DNA from: Paenalcaligenes suwonensis
Lineage (GTDB): Bacteria > Pseudomonadota > Gammaproteobacteria > Burkholderiales > Burkholderiaceae_B
Assembly (NCBI RefSeq): GCF_011290505.1
Contig: NZ_JAANPV010000009.1
Span: 1-64,000 of the forward strand
Reading direction: 5' to 3'
Length of the DNA: 64,000 nucleotides
The notes beneath the pieces were generated by a model. It ran no database searches, was not told where the DNA came from, and worked only from the letters and a program-made list of their open reading frames with translations. The translations under genes were made by a program, and so were the position numbers. Position 1 is the first letter of the stretch. Each line of letters starts with the position of its first letter. Positions 1 through 7,955 of this stretch are shown piece after piece.

Positions 1-129
1 GTTCAAACAAATTTAGTAGTACAATAACGCAATCCCAAACATGAAACACTGCATCATACTGATGATGTAGTTGTGCTAATTCCAGATTTAGTTGACATGC
101 TCTGTGTAGCATGTGAACAAACCAGTTAC

Positions 130-244
130 GCTTGACGACCATAGCAAGGTGGAACCACCCCTTTTCCATTCCGAACAGGACCGTGAAACGCCTTCGCGCC
201 GATGATAGTGCATTTTCGTGTGTGAAAGTAGGTCATCGTCAGGC
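130..244 (+). rRNA. rrf: 5S ribosomal RNA
   Basis: The sequence has the conserved 5S core (CCGAACAGGACCGTGAAACG, then GCGCCGATGATAGTG and GTGTGAAAGTAGGTCATCGTC). The first nine bases GCTTGACGA pair with the last nine TCGTCAGGC to close helix I, which sets both ends to within a few bases. Bases 1-129 are probably the 23S-5S spacer; the 23S end is not in the window. An intrinsic terminator follows ten bases later, so this is the distal end of an rRNA operon. Confidence 0.95.
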
Positions 245-253
245 TCTTACACC

Positions 254-289
254 AAAAGCCCCGCATCCAACCGATGCGGGGCTTTTTTA
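254..289 (+). terminator. Intrinsic terminator of the rRNA operon
   Basis: A ten-base-pair GC-rich stem (GCCCCGCATC / GATGCGGGGC) with a five-base loop is followed by six T. It lies ten bases after the 5S rRNA and ends the rRNA transcript. Confidence 0.93.
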
Positions 290-477
290 CGTCTGCTGAA
301 AAGGCACAAATCCCCTGCTTGACGACTCTAAAAACTCCCCTGAGGCCTCAAACCGTGCACCGCTAGCTCGCTATGCCTACCACTGTTATGTCCCCCTCTA
401 CCTGTTATACGTTCAAGTATCGATGGATGCAGGCTGTTATAGTGTGACGCAAGCATAACGAATGGACTAGAGGCGTA

Positions 478-1104
478 ATGAGATATTGTTTAGTAGTGCT
501 ACTGGCAATGCTGGTGGGTTGTTCCAGCACATATAAAGCGAGTAAAACAGAGCAGATTCAACTTACCGGTTGGGCTGAAAGTGAAACAGCACTTTATCTA
601 GTATCAGATAGCCCTGCAAATTTCGCATTTCTGAAAACGCAGTTATCTCCTGTCTTGACGTTTTTGCAAGCTCCCGTAGGAAAGCAGGTTGCTCATTTAT
701 CAGCAATGATAGAGGTGTTTTCTAATCAAGCTGCTACAGTGACATTCTATGTGTATGTTCCAGAGACAAACTTGTCTGATGCAGAAAAATCAGTATTACT
801 GAACACCTATGGATTTGAGGTATTCAAACCCGATTCGCATAGTTTTGTGAGAGCTATACCGCCACTGGCAGAAGCTTTAACAAAAACGGATACCTTATAC
901 ATTAAGCAATGGAAAGTCGCTGAAGGTTTGGTGGCTAGGGGAATGGAGGCACCATCAGTGATGGTGACAGCATTTAATACACCGTTAAAGACAGAGTTAC
1001 GTCATATGGAAGGTGAGCTGCGTATCACACCTAATCTAATAGAGTCCATGGTGTGGGCGCCTTTCATGCTTCCCTTATTACCGTTAGGTGCGTTAAGTCA
1101 GTAG
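478..1104 (+). CDS. Putative lipoprotein of unknown function
   Basis: A 208-residue protein with an N-terminal hydrophobic signal ending in the lipobox L-V-G-C (Cys15), followed by S-S-T, so it is predicted to be lipid-modified and membrane anchored. I do not recognise a domain in the mature part. The ATG is preceded by AGAGG at 469-473, which supports this start. The gene stands alone between an rRNA terminator and a strong bidirectional terminator, so it is probably monocistronic; a -10-like TATAGT at 438-443 is the only promoter hint. Its codons look richer in A and T than the housekeeping genes in this window, which hints at recent acquisition or weak expression. The lipoprotein call is fairly firm; the function is unknown. 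Confidence 0.75.
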   Translation: MRYCLVVLLAMLVGCSSTYKASKTEQIQLTGWAESETALYLVSDSPANFAFLKTQLSPVLTFLQAPVGKQVAHLSAMIEVFSNQAATVTFYVYVPETNLSDAEKSVLLNTYGFEVFKPDSHSFVRAIPPLAEALTKTDTLYIKQWKVAEGLVARGMEAPSVMVTAFNTPLKTELRHMEGELRITPNLIESMVWAPFMLPLLPLGALSQ

Positions 1105-1144
1105 GTTGTGACTCCGAAGTCAGCCATGTTGTAGTGGTGCATAA

Positions 1145-1175
1145 AAAAACGGCCCTGAGTAACAGGGCCGTTTTT
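1145..1175. terminator. Bidirectional intrinsic terminator
   Basis: AAAAACGGCCCTG and CAGGGCCGTTTTT form a 13-base-pair stem around a five-base loop. The T tract on one strand and the A tract on the other let it serve both the lipoprotein gene and the convergent symporter gene. Confidence 0.9.
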
Positions 1176-1199
1176 GATAAAGCGAGAAGGCTAGGTTGT

Positions 1200-2546
1200 T
1201 TACTTAGGTAGCTGGCCGCTTTCGATTTTGTTGAAGAAGTCTTTAGTTTCTTTAACTACCACACCCGACAACAACAACAGAGCAATCAAGTTAGGGATAG
1301 CCATCAAACCGTTGAAGGTATCGGAAGCTGCCCATACCAAGTCCAGACTAGCAATGGTACCCATCATTACTGAGGCAACGTAGATAACACGGTAAGGCAA
1401 TACGGCTCGTGTACCTAACAAGTAGGCGGCACATTTCTCGCCATAGTAGCACCAGCCCAAAATAGTACTGTAAGCAAAGAACACTAAGCCGAAGGTAACG
1501 ATGTAACCACCCCAGCCAGGAAGCATGGCGTTAAAACTGTGGGTAGTCAGTGCCGCACCAGTGCTGCCATCGGCATATTGGCCGGCCATCACCAGTACGA
1601 TACCTGTAATAGAACACACAACGATGGTGTCTAAGAATGTACCTGTCATGGATACCAGCGCTTGACGGCCTGCGTGGTCAGTTTTAGCTGCCGCAGCGGC
1701 GATAGGAGCTGAACCCATACCGGCTTCGTTAGAGAACACACCGCGTGCTACACCATAACGAATTACTGTACCCAGAGCACCACCGGCAACAGCGCTACCT
1801 GTGAAGGCGTCCGTAAAGATTAGACTTAGCGCTGGCAGAAGTTTTTCAAGGTTAAAACCAATGATGATTAAGCCACCCAGTACGTAGACGACGGCCATCA
1901 CTGGAACGATGATGGATGCTGCGCGAGCAATACTTTTAATACCACCAAGAATAACAATAGCTGTCAGGATGGTAAGTACTACACCAGTGAGCGCATGTTC
2001 AATACCGAAGCTGGTATAGATGGATTCAGCTACCGAGTTAGATTGTACGGAGCTACCAATACCAAAGGAGGCGATGACGGCAAAGAATGCAAAAAGCACA
2101 GCCAGCCATTTCATGTTTAAGCCACGCTCGATGTAGTACATCGGGCCACCAGCCATTTCGCCGCGTGCATCGGTGATACGGTAGTGCACCGCCAAAATAC
2201 CTTCAGCGTATTTGGTAGCCATACCGAAAATAGCAGTGATCCACATCCAGAACACAGCACCTGGACCACCCAGTACAACGGCTGTTGCCACACCCGCAAT
2301 GTTACCCGTACCAATGGTGGCGGAAAGGGCAGTCATCAACGCGCCGAAGTGCGAGACATCACCTTTCTCTTTTTCTTGACCTGGAGTGTGTGTAAAGGCC
2401 TGACGTAGCGCCATGGGTAGTTTGGTGAATTGCAGCCCTTTGAGTCGCACAGTTAGCAATACCCCGGTGCCTACCAGCAAGATCAACATTGCTGGTCCCC
2501 AAACCCAACCACCTACTGTTTCAAAAATAGCCTGCAGCTTTTCCAT
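1200..2546 (-). CDS. Sodium:alanine (amino acid) symporter, AlsT/AgcS family
   Basis: A 448-residue, very hydrophobic inner-membrane transporter. The N-terminal region has the family's TALSATIGTGNIAGVATA segment (around residues 73-90), which in this family lines the substrate and sodium site, and a later region with FSNEAGMGSAPIAAAAAKT. These mark the AgcS/AlsT group that imports alanine, glycine or glutamine with Na+. Length matches the family. The ATG at 2546 has a GAGGGA ribosome site just upstream. It is transcribed alone, diverging from the AT-rich region 2547-3182. Family assignment is secure; the exact amino acid cannot be read from sequence. Confidence 0.93.
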   Translation of the reverse strand: MEKLQAIFETVGGWVWGPAMLILLVGTGVLLTVRLKGLQFTKLPMALRQAFTHTPGQEKEKGDVSHFGALMTALSATIGTGNIAGVATAVVLGGPGAVFWMWITAIFGMATKYAEGILAVHYRITDARGEMAGGPMYYIERGLNMKWLAVLFAFFAVIASFGIGSSVQSNSVAESIYTSFGIEHALTGVVLTILTAIVILGGIKSIARAASIIVPVMAVVYVLGGLIIIGFNLEKLLPALSLIFTDAFTGSAVAGGALGTVIRYGVARGVFSNEAGMGSAPIAAAAAKTDHAGRQALVSMTGTFLDTIVVCSITGIVLVMAGQYADGSTGAALTTHSFNAMLPGWGGYIVTFGLVFFAYSTILGWCYYGEKCAAYLLGTRAVLPYRVIYVASVMMGTIASLDLVWAASDTFNGLMAIPNLIALLLLSGVVVKETKDFFNKIESGQLPK

Positions 2547-3182
2547 TTCATCCCTCAGTGTGTTTTATTAGATTTATCATTTTTACCATGAGCTATTCAT
2601 TTCAGAGAATAGGGGTATGTAGCATATTTCGGAAAGTTGTTGATTATGTGTTTATTGCTACCTATATCTTGAGATTAAGCTAACTGAAACGTTTTTGATG
2701 TTCGGTTATGCTTTTATTCAGCTTCCTTTAAGCTTTTTTGGTGTGCTGACAGGTTTTAAATTTTTTCTCAAAATTATTACAAAATAAGACCCATAATTTT
2801 ATTTGTGAATCTACGTTTCAATTACCAGTTAATAATCTTGGTTTTTGATAATAACTATTTTTTAAATGAAGCTATAAGAGATAAGATATTCTTATCTGCA
2901 GAAGGACGTATTATGATTTCTGTGTTGTTACACGCTAGGCCATCCTATACATAGCACTTCGTATCGGGAAAGCGACACTAAGAGTGCAGGCTATAAAGTG
3001 CTAGGTAGCTAAGTAAGATGTAGGCGTGTAAAGCATTTTGAGCTGCTGAAGCCTTGTTGGAGCACCGCTGTAAACGATTCTTCGCTGCGTGAAGCTCTGC
3101 ATATGGATGGTAAACGTTTACAATGGTTAACAGTGCAGTATCCAGCAGTACGTACTGCTATTTTAAGTTTTTGGAGGTATGC
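2547..3182. other. AT-rich intergenic region with inverted repeats
   Basis: About 636 bases without a convincing gene, strongly AT-rich from 2560 to 2900. It must hold the promoters of the divergent symporter and DUF4870-like genes, but no sigma-70 promoter stands out. Two palindromes are visible: 8-base arms AGATAAGA / TCTTATCT at 2879-2897 and the perfect 12-mer GTAAACGTTTAC at 3110-3121. A 13-codon reading frame starting at about 2913 follows an AAGGA-type site, possibly a leader peptide or chance. Confidence 0.6.
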
Positions 3183-3545
3183 ATGACTCAACCGAGCCAG
3201 TCTGAAATTGAACAAGGCTTGCCGTTCCGTACCATTGTGCATGTTGTATATGCGTTATTTGCAATTGGTATCGTGAGCATGGGAGTTTTTGGTGCAAGTA
3301 TTATTGCATCTATTGTTCTTGCCTATTACAAACGTAGTGATGCCGCAGGAACAATTTATGCTGCCCATTTGGATTGGGTAATTAAAACCTTTTGGTGGGG
3401 CTTATTGTGGATGTGCGTAAGCGGACTGCTCACCTTTATCTTTATAGGTTGGATTACCGGGGTTGTAACCTTGATTTGGATTATCTTCCGTATTATTAAA
3501 GGCTGGTTGGCGCATTGGAATGCGCAGAGCCCGGAATTTGAATAA
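3183..3545 (+). CDS. Small integral membrane protein, DUF4870-like
   Basis: A 120-residue protein with about three hydrophobic segments and a polar N-terminus. The pattern of a W-rich central stretch (residues near 68-78, TFWWGLLWM), a glycine-containing helix (FIGWITGVVTLIWIIFRIIKG) and a final K-G-W-L resembles the DUF4870 / Tic20-like family of small bacterial membrane proteins, for which no molecular function is established. The frame is open from 3123, but the ATG at 3183 is chosen because GGAGG lies at 3173-3177 with ideal spacing. A hairpin follows the stop. Family match is by recall of the pattern, so moderately confident. Confidence 0.75.
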   Translation: MTQPSQSEIEQGLPFRTIVHVVYALFAIGIVSMGVFGASIIASIVLAYYKRSDAAGTIYAAHLDWVIKTFWWGLLWMCVSGLLTFIFIGWITGVVTLIWIIFRIIKGWLAHWNAQSPEFE

Positions 3546-3571
3546 TCCAGATTAAAAGCGTTGGTTATGTA

Positions 3572-3600
3572 CTCAGGCCCTGACATGTTCAGGGCCTGAG
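3572..3600 (+). terminator. Probable terminator hairpin
   Basis: A perfect 12-base-pair stem CTCAGGCCCTGA / TCAGGGCCTGAG with a five-base loop, 27 bases after the DUF4870-like gene. The following tract (TCATTT) is a poor U run, so termination may be partial or the hairpin may protect the mRNA end. Confidence 0.6.
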
Positions 3601-3678
3601 TCATTTGGGCTCCACGTTTGCGCTTCAGTGCATAGCGTACAGACTGGAGGCAGTAAGCAGCGGCGGGGCGGAGCGGCC

Positions 3679-3705
3679 AAAAAAAATACCCGCCGAAGGG
3701 CGGGT
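3679..3705 (-). terminator. Intrinsic terminator of the SWIB gene
   Basis: Read on the minus strand, ACCCGCC and GGCGGGT enclose a CTTC tetraloop and are followed by a run of eight T after one A. It lies about 25 bases after the SWIB stop codon. Confidence 0.9.
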
Positions 3706-3730
3706 AGACTGGGTATCCAGTGGTTGCTGC

Positions 3731-4003
3731 TTATTTCAAATGCGCGCTTAGCAATTTGCTCAGTTCAAACATGTTGACCTGATCCTTGCCCAGAACTTTT
3801 TTCAGTTTGGCGTCTGCATTGATGTTGCGGCGATTGGAAGCATCTTGGAGATTGTGTTTCTTGATGTATTCCCAGATTTTCTTAGTAACTTCTGTGCGCG
3901 GTACAGCTTCGGGACCAATTACAGCTGCCAGAGCAGGGCTGGGGGTAAGTGGCTTCATGAATCCAGTGTTGGGTTTACTGGCAGGTTTTTTACTATTGGC
4001 CAT
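3731..4003 (-). CDS. SWIB/MDM2 domain protein
   Basis: A 90-residue basic protein. Residues 1-20 are a Lys/Ser/Pro-rich tail. Residues 20-90 match the SWIB/MDM2 fold: a P-S-P-A-L-A start, the R-T-E-V-T-K-K-I-W-E-Y-I-K helix, then an asparagine/aspartate-rich turn and the K-K-V-L-G segment leading to the last helix with L-S-K-L-L. In eukaryotes the domain belongs to chromatin remodellers; short bacterial forms (chlamydiae, many betaproteobacteria) have no settled role, and DNA-associated or topoisomerase-related functions have been suggested from fusions. The gene is monocistronic, with its own terminator, and diverges from pyrC. GGAG lies about a dozen bases before the ATG. Confidence 0.9.
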   Translation of the reverse strand: MANSKKPASKPNTGFMKPLTPSPALAAVIGPEAVPRTEVTKKIWEYIKKHNLQDASNRRNINADAKLKKVLGKDQVNMFELSKLLSAHLK

Positions 4004-4040
4004 GAATAGAGCTCCGAGAGAATTGAAAGAAATGCCACAG

Positions 4041-4067
4041 TGCTGCTAAATCGTACAGTTAGCAGCA
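4041..4067. promoter_or_regulatory. Inverted repeat in the SWIB-pyrC divergent region
   Basis: TGCTGCTAA and TTAGCAGCA are perfect 9-base arms separated by nine bases, 38 bases upstream of the SWIB start. The spacing fits a dimeric regulator site or the start of the SWIB transcript; no T tract follows. Role inferred only. Confidence 0.35.
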
Positions 4068-4259
4068 TAACGCGTGGCTCCCTATAGGCCAATCATCAAG
4101 AGGGGGGAGATTTGTTACTGTTTGAATCGCGTCGCTATCCCTGATGTTTTGCGGGCTTACGCGCTGCAGAACTTTAGTGACTGTTGCATAATGTCAATGA
4201 TGCAATCACTGGCGATGGCCCAGGGCACAGCATAGGCTTTTTTGGATATAACCGATTTT

Positions 4260-5318
4260 ATGACACTTACTACTACCCTAACGATTCCCCGCCCGGATGA
4301 TTGGCACGTGCATTTGCGTGATGGTTCCATATTGGAGGCCGTTGTAGGCCACACCGCAGCACAGTTCGGTCGGGCCATTGTAATGCCTAATCTGACGCCG
4401 CCTGTCACCACAGCCGAACAGGCTGTGGCCTACCATCAGCGTATTTTGAATGCGCTGCATAAAACAGCGCCTGGCAGCCAGTTCAAGCCTTTGATGACGC
4501 TATACCTGACAAACAATACAACGGCTGAAGAAATCCGCCGCGCAAGCGAGTCAGGTGTGGTGTATGGCGTTAAGTTGTACCCAGCGGGTGCTACAACTAA
4601 CTCGGATGCTGGGGTAACGGATGTACTGCGCTACTGTGGTGCAGCCTTAGAGGCTATGCAGGAATGCGGACTGCCACTGTTGGTGCATGGTGAGGTGACT
4701 GACCCTTCTGTGGATTTGTTCGATAGAGAGGCTGTCTTTATTGATCGCATCATGATTCCTCTGCGTAAGCAATTTCCAGCGTTGAAGGTCGTGTTTGAAC
4801 ATTTGACTACAGCGGAAGGTGTAGCCTACGTCAGCGAAGCTGAGGGTGACATCGGTGCCACCATTACGCCGCAGCATTTGTTGTATAACCGTAATGCTAT
4901 TTTTAGCGGTGGATTGCGTCCGCACTGGTATTGTTTGCCCGTGTTGAAACGTGAGAAACATAGACTGGCATTAGTGGAAGCGGCGACGGGAGGCTCCAAG
5001 CGCTTCTTCTTAGGTACGGATAGTGCGCCGCACGTGAAAGGTCGTAAGGAGCAAGACTGTGGCTGTGCTGGCTGTTATACGGCACTGCATGCCATGGAGT
5101 TGTATGCTGAGGCATTTGATGCCGTAGGTCGCTTGGATCAATTGCAGGCCTTTGCATCGGAAAATGGCCCTGCATTCTACGGTTTGCCTGTGAATCAAGA
5201 CACCATCACACTGCAGCGCCAGGAGTTCGAGATTCCTGATCAGTTGCAATTGGGTGATGAGGTATTGGTACCGCTTGCGAATGGACGTAAGCTAGCGTGG
5301 TCTATTGTTAAGGCATAA
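4260..5318 (+). CDS. pyrC: Dihydroorotase, class II
   Basis: A 352-residue enzyme that cyclises N-carbamoyl-aspartate to dihydroorotate in pyrimidine synthesis. The N-terminal DWHVHLRDG (around residues 13-21) gives two zinc-binding histidines and the substrate arginine. GVKLYPAGATTNSDAGV (near residue 98-114) has the lysine expected to be carbamylated between the two zincs. A later LGTDSAPH supplies the catalytic aspartate. Length fits the homodimeric class found in gammaproteobacteria and betaproteobacteria. The frame is open from a TTG at 4242; the ATG at 4260 is preferred because the homologous N-terminus begins close to it, although no good ribosome site is visible before either. Confidence 0.95.
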   Translation: MTLTTTLTIPRPDDWHVHLRDGSILEAVVGHTAAQFGRAIVMPNLTPPVTTAEQAVAYHQRILNALHKTAPGSQFKPLMTLYLTNNTTAEEIRRASESGVVYGVKLYPAGATTNSDAGVTDVLRYCGAALEAMQECGLPLLVHGEVTDPSVDLFDREAVFIDRIMIPLRKQFPALKVVFEHLTTAEGVAYVSEAEGDIGATITPQHLLYNRNAIFSGGLRPHWYCLPVLKREKHRLALVEAATGGSKRFFLGTDSAPHVKGRKEQDCGCAGCYTALHAMELYAEAFDAVGRLDQLQAFASENGPAFYGLPVNQDTITLQRQEFEIPDQLQLGDEVLVPLANGRKLAWSIVKA

Positions 5319-5343
5319 AAAAGGGGCGCTAAGCCCCTTTTTT
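5317..5343. terminator. Bidirectional terminator between pyrC and uup
   Basis: GGGGC / GCCCC with a five-base loop, preceded by six A and followed by six T. It begins within the pyrC stop codon and ends five bases before the uup stop codon, serving both convergent genes. Confidence 0.88.
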
Positions 5344-5347
5344 ATTG

Positions 5348-7144
5348 TCAGCCTTGTGCTTTTTCTTCTAGCGCTTCCCAGCGTTCAAAGAGTTGTAATA
5401 GTTCGGCCTCTAGTTCTTCTAGAGAGCTTTGAATGTTTTGTGCTGCATCGTTACCGTCTTTGTAGAGGTCAGGGTCGCTTAGTTTGGCAGCCAGTTCAGC
5501 TTGGCGGCTTTCAAGTTTAGCGATCTTTTCAGGAAGAGCATCCAGCTCTTTTTTCTCCCATGGGGCTAACTTGTTCGTGCGGTTGCCTTTGGGGGCTGCT
5601 TTCTCTTTGTCGGCAGTAGCAGCGGCAGGGGCTGTAGTGGTGGTAACCGTGGCTGGGCGTTGTGCCAACCATTCGTCGTAACCTCCCACGTACTCGCCCC
5701 AGTGGCCGTTGCCTTCAGCGGCAATAACTTGTGTCACGATGTTGTTTAAGAAGCGTCTATCGTGACTGACTAGCAGGACGGTGCCTTGGTATTCTTGCAG
5801 CAGATCTTCTAGTAGTTCTAGGGTTTCGATATCCAGATCGTTTGTGGGCTCGTCTAGCACCAGAATGTTCGTGGGTTGAGCAAACATACGGGCCAACGCT
5901 AAGCGGGCGCGTTCGCCACCAGATAACGAACGTACTGGTGAGTTGGCACGAGCAGGCGGGAAGAGGAAGTCCTCCAAGTAGCTCATCACGTGCTTACGCT
6001 GGTCGCCAATTTCTATCCATTCAGTTCCGGGACTGATGGTTTCGGCTAAAGTGGCGTTTTCGTCCAAAGAACTGCGCATTTGGTCGAAATATCCCACAGT
6101 TAGGTTGGTGCCGTGTCGAATTTGCCCAGAATTAGGGGGTAATTTCCCCAAAAGTATCTGTAGTAGGGTGGTTTTACCCGCACCGTTAGAACCAATAAGG
6201 CCAATTTTGTCGCCACGCATCAATACTGTAGAGAAATCACGGATCAATATGCGATCGTCATAACCGTGGGTGATGTTCTCGGCTTCTGCTACCAGTTTGC
6301 CTGAGCGTTTGCCTTCGGAAATGGCTAAGCGTACGTTGCCCATACGTTCTCTGCGAGCAGCACGTTCACGACGTAAGGATTCTAAACGGCGTACTCGCCC
6401 TTCGTCGCGGGTGCGTCGTGCTTGTACGCCAGTACGAATCCATACTTCTTCTTGGGCTAGAAACTTATCGAACTTGGCTTGTTGTTGGGACTCAGCCTGT
6501 AGCCATTCTGCTTTACGTTCTTGCCATTTGGTGAAGTTGCCAGGGAAGCTGAAAAGCTGACCTCGGTCTAACTCGATAATTTGCGAACTGACGCTGTCTA
6601 GGAAATCCCGATCGTGGGTGATCACAATGACGCTGCCACGGAAACCTTTAAGTAATTGCTCTAGCCACAAAATACCGTCGAAGTCTAAGTGGTTAGTCGG
6701 TTCGTCTAGCAGTAAGAGGTCAGGCTCATCACTTAAGGCTTGGGCTAAGGCCACACGTTTACGCATGCCACCAGACAGCGATCCTATAAGGGCATCGTTA
6801 GGTAAACCCAACTGATCCATTAAGGCGCTGATTTTGGCTGGACGCTGCCAGTCTTCCGTTTCTGTGTAATCACCGCACAGAAAGTCATAGATTTGCTGGT
6901 CCGGAGGTAGCCCTGGTTCTTGCTCGACGGTGGCAACGCGCAATCCGCTGCTGCGCATGATTTGGCCGTCATCTGGCAGTAATCTGCCGTCAATAAGCTT
7001 CAAAAGCGATGATTTCCCAGCGCCATTGCGACCAATTAAACCGTAACGCTCACCAGAGTGAATGGTGAGGCTTGCGTTATCCAGCAAGGCATGATGGCCA
7101 AACGCCAGATGTATCCCAGTAAGGGTGACCAGATTGATTGACAT
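5348..7144 (-). CDS. uup: ABC-F family ATPase, Uup type
   Basis: A 598-residue cytoplasmic protein with two ABC ATPase domains and no membrane segments. Domain 1 has Walker A GRNGAGKSS (about residues 38-46), signature LSGGMRKR and Walker B LLLLDEPTNHLD. Domain 2 has GSNGAGKTT, LSGGERAR and LVLDEPTNDLD. An Ala-rich linker leads to a C-terminal coiled coil of about 70 residues (L-E-S-R-Q-A-E-L-A-A-K-L), the hallmark of Uup, which binds branched DNA and acts with ribosomes. An upstream frame extends to 7261 but would run through the 5' end of rnpB; the ATG at 7144 has GGAG eight bases before it and a homologous N-terminus, so it is used. It diverges from rnpB. Confidence 0.93.
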   Translation of the reverse strand: MSINLVTLTGIHLAFGHHALLDNASLTIHSGERYGLIGRNGAGKSSLLKLIDGRLLPDDGQIMRSSGLRVATVEQEPGLPPDQQIYDFLCGDYTETEDWQRPAKISALMDQLGLPNDALIGSLSGGMRKRVALAQALSDEPDLLLLDEPTNHLDFDGILWLEQLLKGFRGSVIVITHDRDFLDSVSSQIIELDRGQLFSFPGNFTKWQERKAEWLQAESQQQAKFDKFLAQEEVWIRTGVQARRTRDEGRVRRLESLRRERAARRERMGNVRLAISEGKRSGKLVAEAENITHGYDDRILIRDFSTVLMRGDKIGLIGSNGAGKTTLLQILLGKLPPNSGQIRHGTNLTVGYFDQMRSSLDENATLAETISPGTEWIEIGDQRKHVMSYLEDFLFPPARANSPVRSLSGGERARLALARMFAQPTNILVLDEPTNDLDIETLELLEDLLQEYQGTVLLVSHDRRFLNNIVTQVIAAEGNGHWGEYVGGYDEWLAQRPATVTTTTAPAAATADKEKAAPKGNRTNKLAPWEKKELDALPEKIAKLESRQAELAAKLSDPDLYKDGNDAAQNIQSSLEELEAELLQLFERWEALEEKAQG

Positions 7145-7172
7145 GCTGCTCCGTAAAAAATCTGAAGAAAGT

Positions 7173-7201
7173 CTGATATTGCTATTGTCGCAGGTTACAA
7201 T
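7173..7201 (+). promoter_or_regulatory. Probable rnpB promoter
   Basis: A good -10 box TACAAT at 7196-7201 lies six bases before the first base of RNase P helix P1 (7208). The -35 box is weak: CTGATA at 7173-7178 with 17-base spacing. The site sits in the 63 bases between the divergent uup start and rnpB. Confidence 0.6.
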
Positions 7202-7207
7202 GCATTT

Positions 7208-7604
7208 GTGAGGCAGGCTGGGCAATCGCGGTAGCAATATCGAGGAAGGTCCGGACTCCATAGGGCGGGATAGCGGCTAACAGCCGTCCGATAAGCGAGT
7301 TTAGGCTTGCGAGTCGAGGAATAGGGCCACAGAGACGAGTCTGCGACGAGGGCACAACACTGTTGTGCACAGTAACGGCCATCTCCGTTACTTTGCTCTC
7401 TTGTAGGGCAGTCGTTGTAGGGTGAAACGCGGTAACCTCTATCCGGAGCAACATCAAATAGGCATACGTGAACCTTGTGTTCGAAGGGCGGCTCGTTCGA
7501 GTATGCGGGTAGATGGCTAGAGCGTGTCAGTAATGGCACGCCCAGATGAATGATTGCCGACTAGCGTGCTGGTTTACAGAATCCGGCCTATAGGCCTGTC
7601 TCAC
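7208..7604 (+). ncRNA. rnpB: RNase P RNA, bacterial type A
   Basis: The catalytic RNA of RNase P, which removes tRNA 5' leaders. The diagnostic core GAGGAAGGTCCGGACTCC is at about 7238-7255 and the 3' universal segment ACAGAATCCGGCCTA at about 7577-7591. The ends are set by helix P1: GTGAGGCAGGC (7208-7218) pairs with GCCTGTCTCAC (7594-7604), with one G-T pair. The resulting length of about 397 bases is close to the 377 bases of Escherichia coli. Reading frames within it on the minus strand are not genes. A location just upstream of mraZ fits betaproteobacterial gene order as I recall it. Confidence 0.96.
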
Positions 7605-7884
7605 ATTTCTTGCTTTTCTTCTTCAGTATTCTCCCCCTTGATTTCTTTTTTTCTCCTGGCTGGCATCTAGCAGTGGGCTGAGTGTGTCTGTGCACTTTTC
7701 GTGTGTCAAAGCCTGTCAATTGTGAGGAAATGCAAGTTTTTAGTGAAGGTTTTCCACTTTCTCCTAATAAACAACTTTTAGATTGGAATGCAATTTGTTG
7801 ATTTATAGGGATATTTTAAAATCGAACTTTTCTAAGAAAGTAAGCTAAGTGTTTGTTGTCATTGGAAAAAAATGAGTTTGTGTC

Positions 7885-7913
7885 TTGACCTTGAACACGG
7901 CATAGCTTAGAGT
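7885..7913 (+). promoter_or_regulatory. Candidate promoter of the dcw operon
   Basis: A near-consensus -35 box TTGACC at 7885-7890, a 17-base spacer, and a weaker -10 box TAGAGT at 7908-7913. The -10 box overlaps the first MraZ-like repeat, as expected for an autorepressed mraZ promoter. Confidence 0.5.
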
Positions 7914-7951
7914 GGGGAAAAGTAGGTTTTTGTGTAAAAAAGTGGGAAAAA
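7912..7951 (+). promoter_or_regulatory. Four tandem MraZ-box-like repeats
   Basis: Four back-to-back 10-base units: GTGGGGAAAA, GTAGGTTTTT, GTGTAAAAAA and GTGGGAAAAA. MraZ is known to bind short TGGG-type repeats spaced by five bases (10-base period) in front of its own gene, and this array sits directly before the mraZ ATG. The last unit occupies the position where a ribosome site would be. Assignment is from the repeat pattern plus known MraZ biology. Confidence 0.75.
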
Positions 7952-7955
7952 TAGC

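Larger units (their letters stand above)
7605..7955. other. Intergenic region between rnpB and mraZ
   Basis: 351 bases without a gene. It opens with a pyrimidine-rich tract (7605-7660) right after RNase P RNA; no hairpin terminator is visible. The rest is AT-rich and ends with the mraZ promoter and MraZ-box repeats listed separately. Confidence 0.7.

Noticed and set aside
7145-7261. Upstream extension of uup by 39 codons
   Set aside because: It would overlap the rnpB promoter and RNA 5' end and has no homologous N-terminus; the ATG at 7144 has a good ribosome site.
7182-7539. Minus-strand frames of 91 and 114 codons
   Set aside because: They lie antisense to the structured RNase P RNA; no ribosome site or protein-like composition.
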